Of a DNA stretch of 30,558 nucleotides, positions 15,683 to 23,724 are shown in pieces. The stretch is from CAZAFN01 sp964484795 (GTDB lineage Bacteria; Pseudomonadota; Alphaproteobacteria; Methylaequorales; Methylaequoraceae). Made by a program: the position numbers and the translations under genes. Numbering within the stretch: position 1 is the stretch's first letter; each line of letters begins with the position of its first letter. The notes below the pieces were generated by a model. That model saw only the letters and a list, made by a program, of their open reading frames with translations, was not told where the DNA came from and did not search any database. Location of the stretch: positions 1-30,558 of the forward strand of contig CAZAFN010000017.1 in assembly GCA_964484795.1 (NCBI GenBank), in the 5' to 3' direction.

Positions 15683-16520
15683 AGAAATCAAAGAATTATC
15701 AAAAATTTCATCAAATTATGATGTTTTTTTTATTGATTTGTGGGGAGTAATTCACAATGGAGTTAATTTGTTAAATAATGTCTTAGAAGTGATGACAAAT
15801 CTAAAAAATAAAAAAAAGATAATTTTTTTTTTAACTAATGCTCCAAGAAGATCATATGTCATAAGAACGCAATTACATAGTTTTGGACTTAAAGAACATT
15901 TGTATGATGACGTCATATCTTCAGGTGAGATAACTTGGCAAAAGTTAAGGAAAAAATTGGATGGAGTAAGAAAGAACTGTTTTTTAATCGGTCCAGAAAG
16001 AGATTACCATCTAATTGAAGGTTTAAATCTTCAAGTTACTAATAATCCATCCAATGTTGATATAATAGTAAATACTGGGCCTTGGGGTGATAATGATTCA
16101 TTAGATAATTACAAACCAATACTTAAAAAGCTTATTGTAAAAAACCCATTAATGGTTTGTTCAAATCCAGATAAAACAGTTGTTAGAGGTGATAATTTTA
16201 TGATTTGTGCTGGATTACTAGCAGAATATTATGAAAGTATTGGTGGAAGAGTTGAATATTATGGAAAACCTTTTAGTGAAATTTATGAACATTGTTACAG
16301 AAAAATTGAAAAAAAAAATATCAAAATTTTAGTAATTGGTGATTCTTTGGATAATGATATTAAAGGTGCTAACGAACAAAATTTAGATTCGTTATTTGTT
16401 ACTAGTGGTATTCATAGAAATGTAAATAATCATAACAAAGTTGATAAAGAAAAATTAGATGATTTAATAAGAAAAAAAGAGATATTCCCAACTTTCTATA
16501 CAAGAGAATTAACTTTTTAA
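15669..16520 (+). CDS. HAD-superfamily class IIA hydrolase (TIGR01459-like, NagD-related)
   Basis: This 283-residue protein is a HAD phosphatase of the NagD-like class IIA group; the physiological substrate is unknown. Motif I is VFFIDLWGVIHNG with the nucleophile Asp at about residue 22. The second position is Trp rather than the Asp of many HAD phosphatases, as is usual for the alphaproteobacterial TIGR01459 subgroup. Motif II is FFLTNAPRRS, the cap domain includes GPERDYHLIEG, motif III is YGKPFSEIYE, and motif IV is LVIGDSLDNDIKGANE. The ATG is inside the end of pyrD (14-base overlap). Eleven bases separate it from the mutase start. Confidence 0.88.
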   Translation: METVREIKELSKISSNYDVFFIDLWGVIHNGVNLLNNVLEVMTNLKNKKKIIFFLTNAPRRSYVIRTQLHSFGLKEHLYDDVISSGEITWQKLRKKLDGVRKNCFLIGPERDYHLIEGLNLQVTNNPSNVDIIVNTGPWGDNDSLDNYKPILKKLIVKNPLMVCSNPDKTVVRGDNFMICAGLLAEYYESIGGRVEYYGKPFSEIYEHCYRKIEKKNIKILVIGDSLDNDIKGANEQNLDSLFVTSGIHRNVNNHNKVDKEKLDDLIRKKEIFPTFYTRELTF

Positions 16521-16531
16521 TTGAGGTCAGA

Positions 16532-18655
16532 TTGTCAAAAAATAATGAATATAAAGAATGGTGCGAATTAGCATCCAAGGAATTAAAAGATAAAAGATTG
16601 GAAGATCATTTTTGGGAAACACCAGAGGGTATAAAGGTCAAACCACTTTATACAAAAGATGATATTAAGAATATCACCCATACGATTGGTTATCCTGGCT
16701 TGCCACCTTTTACCAGGGGGCCAAGAGCAACAATGTATTCAAATAGACCTTGGACCATTAGACAGTATGCTGGTTTTTCGACTGCTGAAGAATCTAATAG
16801 ATTTTATAAGGAAGGTTTAAAAAATGGTGTTATGGGTCTCTCAGTTGCGTTTGATCTTGCGACTCATAGAGGATATGATTCAGATCACCCAAGAGTTCTA
16901 GCTGATGTTGGTAATGCTGGAGTTGCAATTGATTCGGTAGATGATATGAATGCACTTTTTGATGGAATTCCTCTAGAAAAAATGAGTGTTTCAATGACTA
17001 TGAATGGTGCTGTGATTCCTGTTCTTGCTTGTTTCATTGCCTCTGGGGAGGAGCAAGGTTGTTCAAAGAACAAGCTAACTGGAACAATTCAAAATGACAT
17101 TCTCAAAGAATTTATGGTTAGAAATACTTTCATTTTTCCACCTAAGCCGAGCATGAGAATTGTGGCTGACATTATTGAATATACTTCAAAGCATATGCCA
17201 AAATTTAATTCAATTTCCATAAGTGGTTATCATATGCAAGAAGCAGGTGCAAACCAAGTTCAAGAATTAGCGTACACACTTGCTGATGGTAAGGAATATG
17301 TGAAAATTGCACTTGAAAGAGGTTTGAATATTGATGATTTTGCTCCTAGACTTTCATTTTTTTGGTCTATAGGAATGAATTTTTTTATGGAAATAGCAAA
17401 AATGAGAGCTGCTAGATTTATGTGGTCAGAAATTGTTAGTAAATTTAATCCAAAAAATAATAAAAGTTTAGCATTGAGAACTCATTGTCAAACATCTGGA
17501 GTATCTTTAATGGAACAAGATGCTTACAATAACATTGTAAGGACTACAATTGAAGCTATGGCTGCAATTATAGGTGGCACACAATCGCTTCATACGAATA
17601 GTTTTGATGAAGCTTTGGCATTGCCAACTCCATTTTCTGCTAGGATTGCAAGGAATACTCAGTTAATAATTGCAGAAGAAACTGGGATTTCTAATGTAAT
17701 AGACCCACTTGCAGGTTCGTATTATGTTGAAACCTTGACAAGTAATATGATTGAAGAAGCAAAAAAACTAATAAAAGAAATTGATGACGCTGGTGGAATG
17801 GTAAAGGCGATAGAGTTAGGCATTCCAAAAATGAGGATTGAGGAAAGTTCTGCAAAACGTCAAGCAAGAGTAGATTCAATGCAAGAAACAATTGTTGGTG
17901 TTAACAAGTATAAACCAACTGACAAACAAGAAATTAATATTCTTTCAATTGATAATGATAAAGCTAGAGAGCAACAGATTAAGAAATTAAATATTCTTAA
18001 GAAATCAAGAGACAATGAAAAGGTTTCTAATTTGCTTAAAAAAATTGAGAATGCTGCAAGAAATGATAGTTCTAATTTGTTGGAAATTTGTGTTGAAGCT
18101 GCCAAAAATAGATGTACAGTTGGTGAAATTACTGTTGCTATGGAGAAAGTTTTTGGAAGGCATTCTTTGTCAACCAAAACCATAACAGGTGTCTATGGAA
18201 AATCAGTTGAATCTAGTGAAAAAATGAATTCTATCAATCAACATATTGATGAATTTATTTCAAAAAAAGGAAGAAGACCGAGAATGTTGGTTGTAAAGAT
18301 GGGGCAGGATGGTCATGATAGAGGGGCTAAACTAATTGCCACTGCATTTTCTGATCTTGGGTTTGATGTTGATGTGGGCCCTTTGTTTCAAACCCCTGAA
18401 GAAGCAGCAATGCAAGCAATAGAAAATGATGTGCATATAATAGGTGTTTCAACACTGGCTGCTGGGCATAAAACATTAGTGCCTTTATTAATTGATGCTC
18501 TTAAGCAGAATGATGCTGAGTATATTAAGGTAATATGTGGTGGAGTAATCCCACCTCAAGATTACAAATTTCTTTTTGATCTTGGAGTTAGCAAGGTATT
18601 TGGACCAGGGACTAATATAACAGAAGCGGCGATTGAAATAATAGATATAATATGA
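16532..18655 (+). CDS. mcm: Methylmalonyl-CoA mutase, single-chain large form
   Basis: This adenosylcobalamin enzyme interconverts methylmalonyl-CoA and succinyl-CoA. The catalytic TIM barrel has GPRATMYSNRPWTIRQYAG (residues about 63-81), GLSVAFDLATHRGYDSDHPR, MSVSMTMNGAVIPVLACF, GTIQNDILKEFMVRN, SISISGYHMQEAGA and LRTHCQTSGVSL. The C-terminal B12 domain has KMGQDGHDRGAKLIATAF (DxHxxG), VSTLAAGHKTL and CGGVIPPQDY. At 707 residues it carries both domains in one chain, as in homodimeric alphaproteobacterial and mitochondrial enzymes. WTIRQYAG and the overall match favour methylmalonyl- over ethylmalonyl- or isobutyryl-CoA mutase. The start is TTG at 16532, with GAGG five bases before it. MeaB follows 25 bases later. 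Confidence 0.95.
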   Translation: MSKNNEYKEWCELASKELKDKRLEDHFWETPEGIKVKPLYTKDDIKNITHTIGYPGLPPFTRGPRATMYSNRPWTIRQYAGFSTAEESNRFYKEGLKNGVMGLSVAFDLATHRGYDSDHPRVLADVGNAGVAIDSVDDMNALFDGIPLEKMSVSMTMNGAVIPVLACFIASGEEQGCSKNKLTGTIQNDILKEFMVRNTFIFPPKPSMRIVADIIEYTSKHMPKFNSISISGYHMQEAGANQVQELAYTLADGKEYVKIALERGLNIDDFAPRLSFFWSIGMNFFMEIAKMRAARFMWSEIVSKFNPKNNKSLALRTHCQTSGVSLMEQDAYNNIVRTTIEAMAAIIGGTQSLHTNSFDEALALPTPFSARIARNTQLIIAEETGISNVIDPLAGSYYVETLTSNMIEEAKKLIKEIDDAGGMVKAIELGIPKMRIEESSAKRQARVDSMQETIVGVNKYKPTDKQEINILSIDNDKAREQQIKKLNILKKSRDNEKVSNLLKKIENAARNDSSNLLEICVEAAKNRCTVGEITVAMEKVFGRHSLSTKTITGVYGKSVESSEKMNSINQHIDEFISKKGRRPRMLVVKMGQDGHDRGAKLIATAFSDLGFDVDVGPLFQTPEEAAMQAIENDVHIIGVSTLAAGHKTLVPLLIDALKQNDAEYIKVICGGVIPPQDYKFLFDLGVSKVFGPGTNITEAAIEIIDII

Positions 18656-18659
18656 TAAT

Positions 18660-18678
18660 GTTAACCATAATGGTTAAC
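18660..18678. promoter_or_regulatory. Perfect 19-bp palindrome immediately upstream of the HTH-MeaB gene
   Basis: GTTAACCAT, one A, then ATGGTTAAC form a perfect inverted repeat with nine-base arms. It fills almost all of the 25-base gap between the mutase stop and the MeaB start at 18681. The one-base centre makes a stable RNA hairpin unlikely, which favours a dimeric DNA-binding site. Because the downstream gene begins with an XRE-type HTH domain, it is a natural candidate operator for autoregulation; this is inference. Confidence 0.6.
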
Positions 18679-18680
18679 TA

Positions 18681-19886
18681 ATGTTTATTAAAGATTTTCT
18701 AAAGTTAAAAAAATTAACAAATATCCAATTTGCAAAACAATTAGGTATATCTGAGGTTTCTTTAGCTAGATACATTGGAGGTGAGAGGTTTCCGGAAAAG
18801 AAAATTTTAAGAAAGATTTTTCAAATTACTGACGGTCTAGTAAGTGCTGATGATTTTTTTTTTAGTTCATTCAAAAATGAAAAATTGAGTAAAGAAGATA
18901 TTAAAAATATAAATAATTTAATTAAGTATATTAAAAGAGGTTCTAGAAAACATCTTGCTAAAGCAATAACACTTGTTGAATCGACCTTAAAAAAAGATCA
19001 GATGGCAGCAGAAAATCTTTTAGAAAAATTAAAACCGAATGATAATACAATAAGAATCGGCATCACCGGTGTGCCTGGGGTAGGAAAATCGACATTTATT
19101 GAATCAATGGGACTTAAACTAATTGAAAAGGGATTTAAGGTGGCTGTTTTAGCTATAGATCCATCATCTAAACGAACAGGCGGGTCAATTTTAGGTGACA
19201 AAACTAGAATGGAAAGATTGTCAGTGAATATGAATGCATTTATAAGACCTACTCCTAATGACGGTCATCTAGGTGGTGTGGCAAAAAAAACTGGAGAAAC
19301 AATATTATGTTTAGAAGAATTTGGTTTTAATATAATTTTTGTTGAAACAATGGGAGTTGGTCAAGCTGAAACAGCTGTTTACGATATGGTAGATATTTTC
19401 ATAGTTTTATTATTGCCATCTGGAGGTGATGAACTTCAGGGTATAAAAAAAGGTATAATTGAAATTGCTGATCTCATTATTGTTAATAAGGCAGACAATG
19501 AATTAAAAAAATCAGCAGAAAAGACTCGTTTAGATTACAGAAATGCATTACAAATAATTGGAAGATCTCGTGCTAATGAAATAGCTGATGTATTAATGTG
19601 CTCATCACTTCATTCAATTGGATTTGAAGAAATATGGGATAATGTTAAAAAATTTATAGAAAAAAGAAAAATAAACAAAAGATTTTACCAAACTAGAGAC
19701 TCGCAAATGTTAAAACGTATGTGGAATATAATCAGCCACAAAACAAACGAATATATAGACAAAGATTTAAGTATAAAGCCCTTTGTAAGAAAAATTATTG
19801 ATGAAATTAAAAATAATAATTTAAGTATTTACGGAGCATCAAAAATAATTTTTCAATATATTTCAAAAAAATCAATTGATATTTAG
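18681..19886 (+). CDS. meaB: MeaB/ArgK-type GTPase chaperone of methylmalonyl-CoA mutase with N-terminal XRE-type HTH domain
   Basis: MeaB is a G3E-family GTPase that protects methylmalonyl-CoA mutase and gates cofactor loading. The GTPase part begins near residue 70. It has RIGITGVPGVGKSTFIESMG (P-loop 120-128), AVLAIDPSSKRTGGSILGDK, RMERL, FIRPTPNDGHLGGVA, FNIIFVETMGVGQAE, LLLPSGGDELQGIKKGIIE and IIVNKAD. Homologues are usually about 310-330 residues; this one has 401. The extra N-terminus (about residues 5-60) reads as a Cro/CI-like HTH: LTNIQFAKQLGISEVSLARY, GGERFPEKKILRKIFQIT, then DGLVSADDFFF. The frame is open from the ATG at 18681. A TTG at 18885 would give a conventional MeaB but has no Shine-Dalgarno. 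It sits 25 bases after the mutase gene, behind a perfect palindrome. The GTPase call is firm; the DNA-binding role is inferred. Confidence 0.92.
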   Translation: MFIKDFLKLKKLTNIQFAKQLGISEVSLARYIGGERFPEKKILRKIFQITDGLVSADDFFFSSFKNEKLSKEDIKNINNLIKYIKRGSRKHLAKAITLVESTLKKDQMAAENLLEKLKPNDNTIRIGITGVPGVGKSTFIESMGLKLIEKGFKVAVLAIDPSSKRTGGSILGDKTRMERLSVNMNAFIRPTPNDGHLGGVAKKTGETILCLEEFGFNIIFVETMGVGQAETAVYDMVDIFIVLLLPSGGDELQGIKKGIIEIADLIIVNKADNELKKSAEKTRLDYRNALQIIGRSRANEIADVLMCSSLHSIGFEEIWDNVKKFIEKRKINKRFYQTRDSQMLKRMWNIISHKTNEYIDKDLSIKPFVRKIIDEIKNNNLSIYGASKIIFQYISKKSIDI

Positions 19887-19902
19887 TGTAATTTTTAATA
19901 GT

Positions 19903-19923
19903 AATAATCACTTGGATTATTTT
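19903..19923 (+). terminator. Possible weak hairpin terminator between meaB and rpmB
   Basis: AATAATC (19903-19909) and GATTATT (19915-19921) form a seven-base AT-rich stem with loop ACTTG, followed by only two further T residues. It may be a weak terminator for the mcm-meaB transcript or an element in the rpmB leader. Confidence 0.25.
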
Positions 19924-19933
19924 GGATTTCTGT

Positions 19934-20224
19934 ATGGTTAAAAGATGTAATATAACTAACAAGAAACCTCTAGTAGGTAATAATGTTAGTCATGCTGTAA
20001 ATAAGACGAAAAGAAGGTTTTTGCCGAATCTTCAGAATGCTTCTTTTTACTCCGAGATTCTGGAGAAGAATATCAAATTAAAGGTTACTTCAAGAGGTAT
20101 TAAAACTGTCGAAAAAAAGGGTGGCATAGACAAATATTTATTGAGTTTAAAAAATAGCAAACATACGCCTGAAACGGTAAAATTAAAGAAGATTGTATTG
20201 ACTAAGCAGACACAAAAGACCTAA
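19934..20224 (+). CDS. rpmB: 50S ribosomal protein L28
   Basis: This is the large-subunit ribosomal protein L28. The family signature is clear: MVKRCNITNKKPLVGNNVSH, then KTKRRFLPNLQNA, LKVTSRGIKTVEKKGGIDKY. I start it at the ATG at 19934 (96 aa) because L28 proteins begin at that residue; an in-frame TTG at 19922 would add four residues. TTGGA lies eight bases upstream. Its last 23 bases overlap the end of cobT on the opposite strand. rpmB beside cobT/cobS is a recurring alphaproteobacterial neighbourhood. Confidence 0.96.
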   Translation: MVKRCNITNKKPLVGNNVSHAVNKTKRRFLPNLQNASFYSEILEKNIKLKVTSRGIKTVEKKGGIDKYLLSLKNSKHTPETVKLKKIVLTKQTQKT

Positions 20225-21956
20225 TTCTCTTTGGCTTTAACATTTTTGTAAGATTGTCAATAATTACCTCCCCCAACATATTCACATCATCAATTGTAAA
20301 GGCATTTTTATAATATTTTGAAACATCATGGCCAATTCCTATGGCGAGAAGTTGAATTTCTTTTTTTTTTTCTATTTCGAATACCACTTCTTTTAGATGA
20401 TTATCAAGAATATTGGGACTGTTCGTTGACAAAGTCGAATCGTCAACAGGAGCGCCGTCTGATATTACTATCATAATTTTCTTTTTTTCATTTCTTTTTT
20501 TAAGTCTATCATTTGCCCATTGAAGAGCTTCGCCATCAATGTTTTCTTTAAGAAGTCCTTCTTTAAGAACTAGACCTAAATTATTTTTGCAAGCATTCCA
20601 TTGAGTATCAGCATCTTTATAAATTATATGTAGAATATCATTTAATCTTCCAGGGTTCTTGTTTTTTCCTAATTTGTTCCAGTCTTTTTTGGAATTACCT
20701 CCCTTCCATTCTTTTGTCGTAAAACCAAGAATTTCAACGTTAACTCTGCATTTTTCTAGTGTTTTGGTAATGATTTCAGTTGTAATTGCAGCTGTAATTA
20801 TTGGTTTTCCTCTCATAGAGCCAGAATTATCAAGTAGCAAACATACAACTGTATTTATCGAAGGATTTTGTTTTTCTGTTTTAAAAATTAATGGGTTTTC
20901 TGGATTTGCAATAAAATTTGCAAACTTTGAACTATCAAAGAACCCCTCTTCTTGATCAAACTTCCAGGAATTTACATTTGATGAGGATAGTAATCTTTCA
21001 AGTTTTCTTGCCAATTTATCAATTATTTTGGTGTTAAATTTGTATTCATCATCAAACCTTTTTCTTAATTCTATTAATTCTTTGAATTCAACAAGTTTTC
21101 GTGCATTTATAAAATCATCATACTTTCGTGTAAAAACTTTGTATTTATCTATTTCTAGTAGCTCATCATTTATTATTTGTTTTTTATGAAATTCATTATT
21201 TTTGGAGCCAGCCTTACTTTTTTTTTTCTCAATAAATGCGGAGGTAGACATTTCTTTTTTATATTCTTTTGTTTTTTGTTTTCTTAAATCCATATTTTTA
21301 TTGTCGAGATTATTTGGTGATTTTTTAATGTTTTCTTCTTCATCAAAATTTCCCATTAAATCAATGAATCTCAAAACATATTTACAAAATTCGTCTTGAT
21401 CATCAATTGATTCAATTAGGTCTGTTAATTTCTTTGAATTTACTTTGGGAAAATATTTTTTAAACTTTTTGAGTTCTTGTTTTTTTCTGGTACAGAAATT
21501 TTTTAAAAGGAAATCAAATATAAATTTTTTTTTTTTTCCAATGGATTGGGAAAAATTATGTGTAATGAGTTCAAAGTTTTTTTTACAACCGATATATTCA
21601 TTAAATCCTAGAGCCAAGCATCTAGTTGCATTAAAAATTTTAAAAAGTTCTTTTTTATTTTTAGTGATTTTTGAAAAATATTTGTAGAAAATTTGTTCAT
21701 TATTATACCTTAAACTGAGTGAGCTAAAATCAACCCAACCTCTAATTGATTTGTCAAATTTAGTTATGAAATTTTTTGTAATAAGGCTATCATCAAAATT
21801 CTGATTTTCTGTTATTATATTTTCATCAGAAAAACTTTTTATTTTATTCTTCGACATTATCTTTGCTGTGATCTCGTGTTCAGCAGGGATATTGTTATTT
21901 AGCTTAACTTTTTTATCAGACAATTTCTCTTCCAAAACATCTTTGATAAAGCTCAT
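20202..21956 (-). CDS. cobT: Cobaltochelatase-type subunit CobT (VWA domain)
   Basis: CobT is the von Willebrand A-type subunit of the aerobic cobaltochelatase, where a CobS/CobT AAA+ ring drives cobalt insertion by CobN into hydrogenobyrinate a,c-diamide. The 584-residue protein has an N-terminal family region with SIRGWVDFSSLSLRY, a lysine-rich low-complexity middle (about residues 225-265) and a C-terminal VWA domain. The MIDAS motif is VCLLLDNSGSMRGKPI. KIMIVISDGAPVDDS and LLAIGIGHDVSKYYKNA follow, typical of CobT. The ATG at 21956 lies within the end of cobS (41-base overlap), so it is coupled to it. The 3' end overlaps rpmB. CobN is not in the window. Confidence 0.93.
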   Translation of the reverse strand: MSFIKDVLEEKLSDKKVKLNNNIPAEHEITAKIMSKNKIKSFSDENIITENQNFDDSLITKNFITKFDKSIRGWVDFSSLSLRYNNEQIFYKYFSKITKNKKELFKIFNATRCLALGFNEYIGCKKNFELITHNFSQSIGKKKKFIFDFLLKNFCTRKKQELKKFKKYFPKVNSKKLTDLIESIDDQDEFCKYVLRFIDLMGNFDEEENIKKSPNNLDNKNMDLRKQKTKEYKKEMSTSAFIEKKKSKAGSKNNEFHKKQIINDELLEIDKYKVFTRKYDDFINARKLVEFKELIELRKRFDDEYKFNTKIIDKLARKLERLLSSSNVNSWKFDQEEGFFDSSKFANFIANPENPLIFKTEKQNPSINTVVCLLLDNSGSMRGKPIITAAITTEIITKTLEKCRVNVEILGFTTKEWKGGNSKKDWNKLGKNKNPGRLNDILHIIYKDADTQWNACKNNLGLVLKEGLLKENIDGEALQWANDRLKKRNEKKKIMIVISDGAPVDDSTLSTNSPNILDNHLKEVVFEIEKKKEIQLLAIGIGHDVSKYYKNAFTIDDVNMLGEVIIDNLTKMLKPKRIRSFVSA

Positions 21957-22875
21957 TTACAATTTTTTTATCATTTTCTTCACATTTGTTTAGAAAAGTA
22001 AGTTTAAATGCTAAATCAACATCGTTAAAAATTTCCATATTTTCAGACCATATTATACATGTTCGTGGAGACATTATTACAGATATATCAGAACTTCGAA
22101 ATGCATCTCTAACAAGATTTGCTAATTTTATTATTTTTGGAATATTTTCAACATTTTTTTTAGACATTTTTTTTAATTTATTTTTTACAATTTTTTCTTC
22201 TACCTTTGGGTCTAAAAAGCTAAGAGTTGTAAATATGTTCCATCTATCTAATTGTCCTTGATTGAGGTTTTGTGTTCCATAATATAAACCAGATGTGTCC
22301 CCAGACCCAAGAGTATTGCAAGTTCCAAAAATTCTAAAATAAGGGTTAGGTGTTATAACTTTATTCTGATCAAGAAGGGTTAATTTTCCATCAGCTTCTA
22401 AAACACGCTGAATTATAAACATTACATCTGGTCTTCCAGCATCGTATTCATCAAAGACTAGTGCTACAGGGTTTTGAACTGACCAAGGAAGTAGACCTTG
22501 CCTAAATGTGGTTATTTGCTTTTCGTTGTCTAACGTGATGGCATCTTTACCTAACAGATCAAATCTACTTATGTGACCGTCAAGATTAATTCGCAAACAA
22601 GGCCAATTAAGTCTAGCTGCAACTTGTTCAATGTGTGATGATTTTCCAGTTCCATGCAGTCCTTGTATTAGAACCTTTTTATTATGCTTTAACCCAAATA
22701 AAATTGAAATAGTTGTTGTTTCATCAAAAACATAACTTTTGTCAATTTCTGGAACTAATTCAGTTTTATCTTCAAAGCAAGGGACAGATATCCTTTTTTT
22801 AATTCCAAAAACCTCGTCTGAGAAACAAAAAGAGTTGGGTTTTTTTAAATTTATTGATTCATTTTCTATCAGCAT
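21916..22875 (-). CDS. cobS: Cobaltochelatase-type subunit CobS (MoxR-like AAA+ ATPase)
   Basis: CobS is the AAA+ ATPase subunit of the aerobic cobaltochelatase complex. The 319-residue protein has Walker A GLHGTGKSS (residues 72-80), NLDGHISRFDLLGKDA, Walker B ALVFDEYDAGRPD (about 138-150), a sensor-like IFGTCNTLGSGDTSG and the family ending ELYQRCFGREIV. Full length and close family features make this call firm. It overlaps the DnaJ-like gene upstream by seven bases and cobT downstream by 41, giving a tight DnaJ-cobS-cobT operon. Confidence 0.95.
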   Translation of the reverse strand: MLIENESINLKKPNSFCFSDEVFGIKKRISVPCFEDKTELVPEIDKSYVFDETTTISILFGLKHNKKVLIQGLHGTGKSSHIEQVAARLNWPCLRINLDGHISRFDLLGKDAITLDNEKQITTFRQGLLPWSVQNPVALVFDEYDAGRPDVMFIIQRVLEADGKLTLLDQNKVITPNPYFRIFGTCNTLGSGDTSGLYYGTQNLNQGQLDRWNIFTTLSFLDPKVEEKIVKNKLKKMSKKNVENIPKIIKLANLVRDAFRSSDISVIMSPRTCIIWSENMEIFNDVDLAFKLTFLNKCEENDKKIVNELYQRCFGREIV

Positions 22876-23447
22876 TTTTTTTGTTTATAGAATTTTAATA
22901 AAACTTTGTAGGCTCTATTTATTTCTTTTATTTTAGTTTCTTTATTTAAGTAGTCCTTATTGAGATCTGGGTGATACTTCTTTACTAATTCCTTGTATGT
23001 TTTTTTTAAGTTATCCTGACTGCTTTCAGAGTCTAGCCCAAAAATTCTTAAAGAATTCTCAATTTCATTATTTAAACTATATTTGTATGTTTTTTCAAAC
23101 CTTTTTGTTCTTTTGCTAAATTTTATTTTAGATTTATCTAGAGAGTACTCAAACTGAAACTTAATTTTTGAAGATGAGCCTGAAAAAAATGGTTTTGTAG
23201 GTCTATCTTCAAAAGATCCATTTTTTTGAAATTCATAAATGTCATTTTGGGATTTTCCAGCAAAATAATCCCATCGTTTATTATATTTTTTTATATGTTC
23301 AAGACAGAAGACATATTTTTCTTTGTTATTTGGAGATTTGGGAGCGAAGTAGTTTCCTTGCTCATCACAACCTTTTTCATCACATTTTCTTTCACTGGAA
23401 TTAACGTCATCAAATCTAGGCATTTGGGCAATTGACTTTTTTTTCAT
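22869..23447 (-). CDS. J-domain protein of the cobS neighbourhood (DnaJ-like, with N-terminal cysteine cluster)
   Basis: This 192-residue protein has a C-terminal J domain (about residues 130-190) with the essential HPD in KELVKKYHPDLNKDY, followed by KIKEINRAYKVLLKF. The N-terminal half has KCDEKGCDEQGNYFAPKS and later YVFCLEHIKKYNKRWDYFAG, a conserved alphaproteobacterial arrangement whose C-x4-C...C-x2-H residues could bind zinc. J domains recruit and stimulate Hsp70; the client here is unknown, though constant linkage with cobS/cobT suggests the AAA+ complex. I prefer the ATG at 23447 over 23492 because the extra 15 residues are not typical and would overlap bolA. Its start is 22 bases from the divergent bolA start. 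Confidence 0.9.
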   Translation of the reverse strand: MKKKSIAQMPRFDDVNSSERKCDEKGCDEQGNYFAPKSPNNKEKYVFCLEHIKKYNKRWDYFAGKSQNDIYEFQKNGSFEDRPTKPFFSGSSSKIKFQFEYSLDKSKIKFSKRTKRFEKTYKYSLNNEIENSLRIFGLDSESSQDNLKKTYKELVKKYHPDLNKDYLNKETKIKEINRAYKVLLKFYKQKKC

Positions 23448-23469
23448 AATATATTCTATTATTAAATAT

Positions 23470-23724
23470 ATGAATGAATCAATAATATACAAGAAACTTA
23501 ATGACTGTTTTGAACCGTCATATCTTAAAGTTACAAATAATTCAAAATTTCACCAAAATCACAAAGCAAGCCCAAAAAATGGAAATTCGCATTTTGCAAT
23601 TGAAATAGAATCAGAAAAGCTAAAATCACTAAATAGGATTGATGGACAACGTCAGATTTTTAAAGTGCTCAGAAATGAAATGAATAAAAATATTCATGCG
23701 TTAGAGATAAAGATAATTTATTAG
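23470..23724 (+). CDS. bolA: BolA family protein
   Basis: BolA-like proteins partner with monothiol glutaredoxins in iron-sulfur/iron homeostasis, and some bind DNA. The 84-residue protein shows the family pattern: LKVTNNSKFHQNHKASPKNG, then SHFAIEIESEKLKSLNRIDG, RQIFKVLRNEM and the C-terminal IHALEIK. The histidines in NSKFHQNH, SHF and IHAL are those expected for cluster ligation and the family signature. The ATG at 23470 lacks a Shine-Dalgarno. It diverges from the DnaJ-cobS-cobT operon with only 22 bases between start codons, so the promoters must overlap. Its stop overlaps the reconstructed end of the convergent CBS gene by four bases. Confidence 0.93.
   Translation: MNESIIYKKLNDCFEPSYLKVTNNSKFHQNHKASPKNGNSHFAIEIESEKLKSLNRIDGQRQIFKVLRNEMNKNIHALEIKIIY

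Noticed and set aside
16720..16780. Arg instead of Tyr in the mutase active-site stretch (GPRATMY rather than GPYATMY)
   Set aside because: I believe related alphaproteobacterial methylmalonyl-CoA mutases share this residue, and the WTIRQYAG stretch is intact, so I do not claim a changed substrate. An alignment would settle it.
17860..18183. 107-codon frame antisense to the mutase gene
   Set aside because: It is hydrophobic-looking only because of the complementary codons; the opposite frame is a conserved enzyme.
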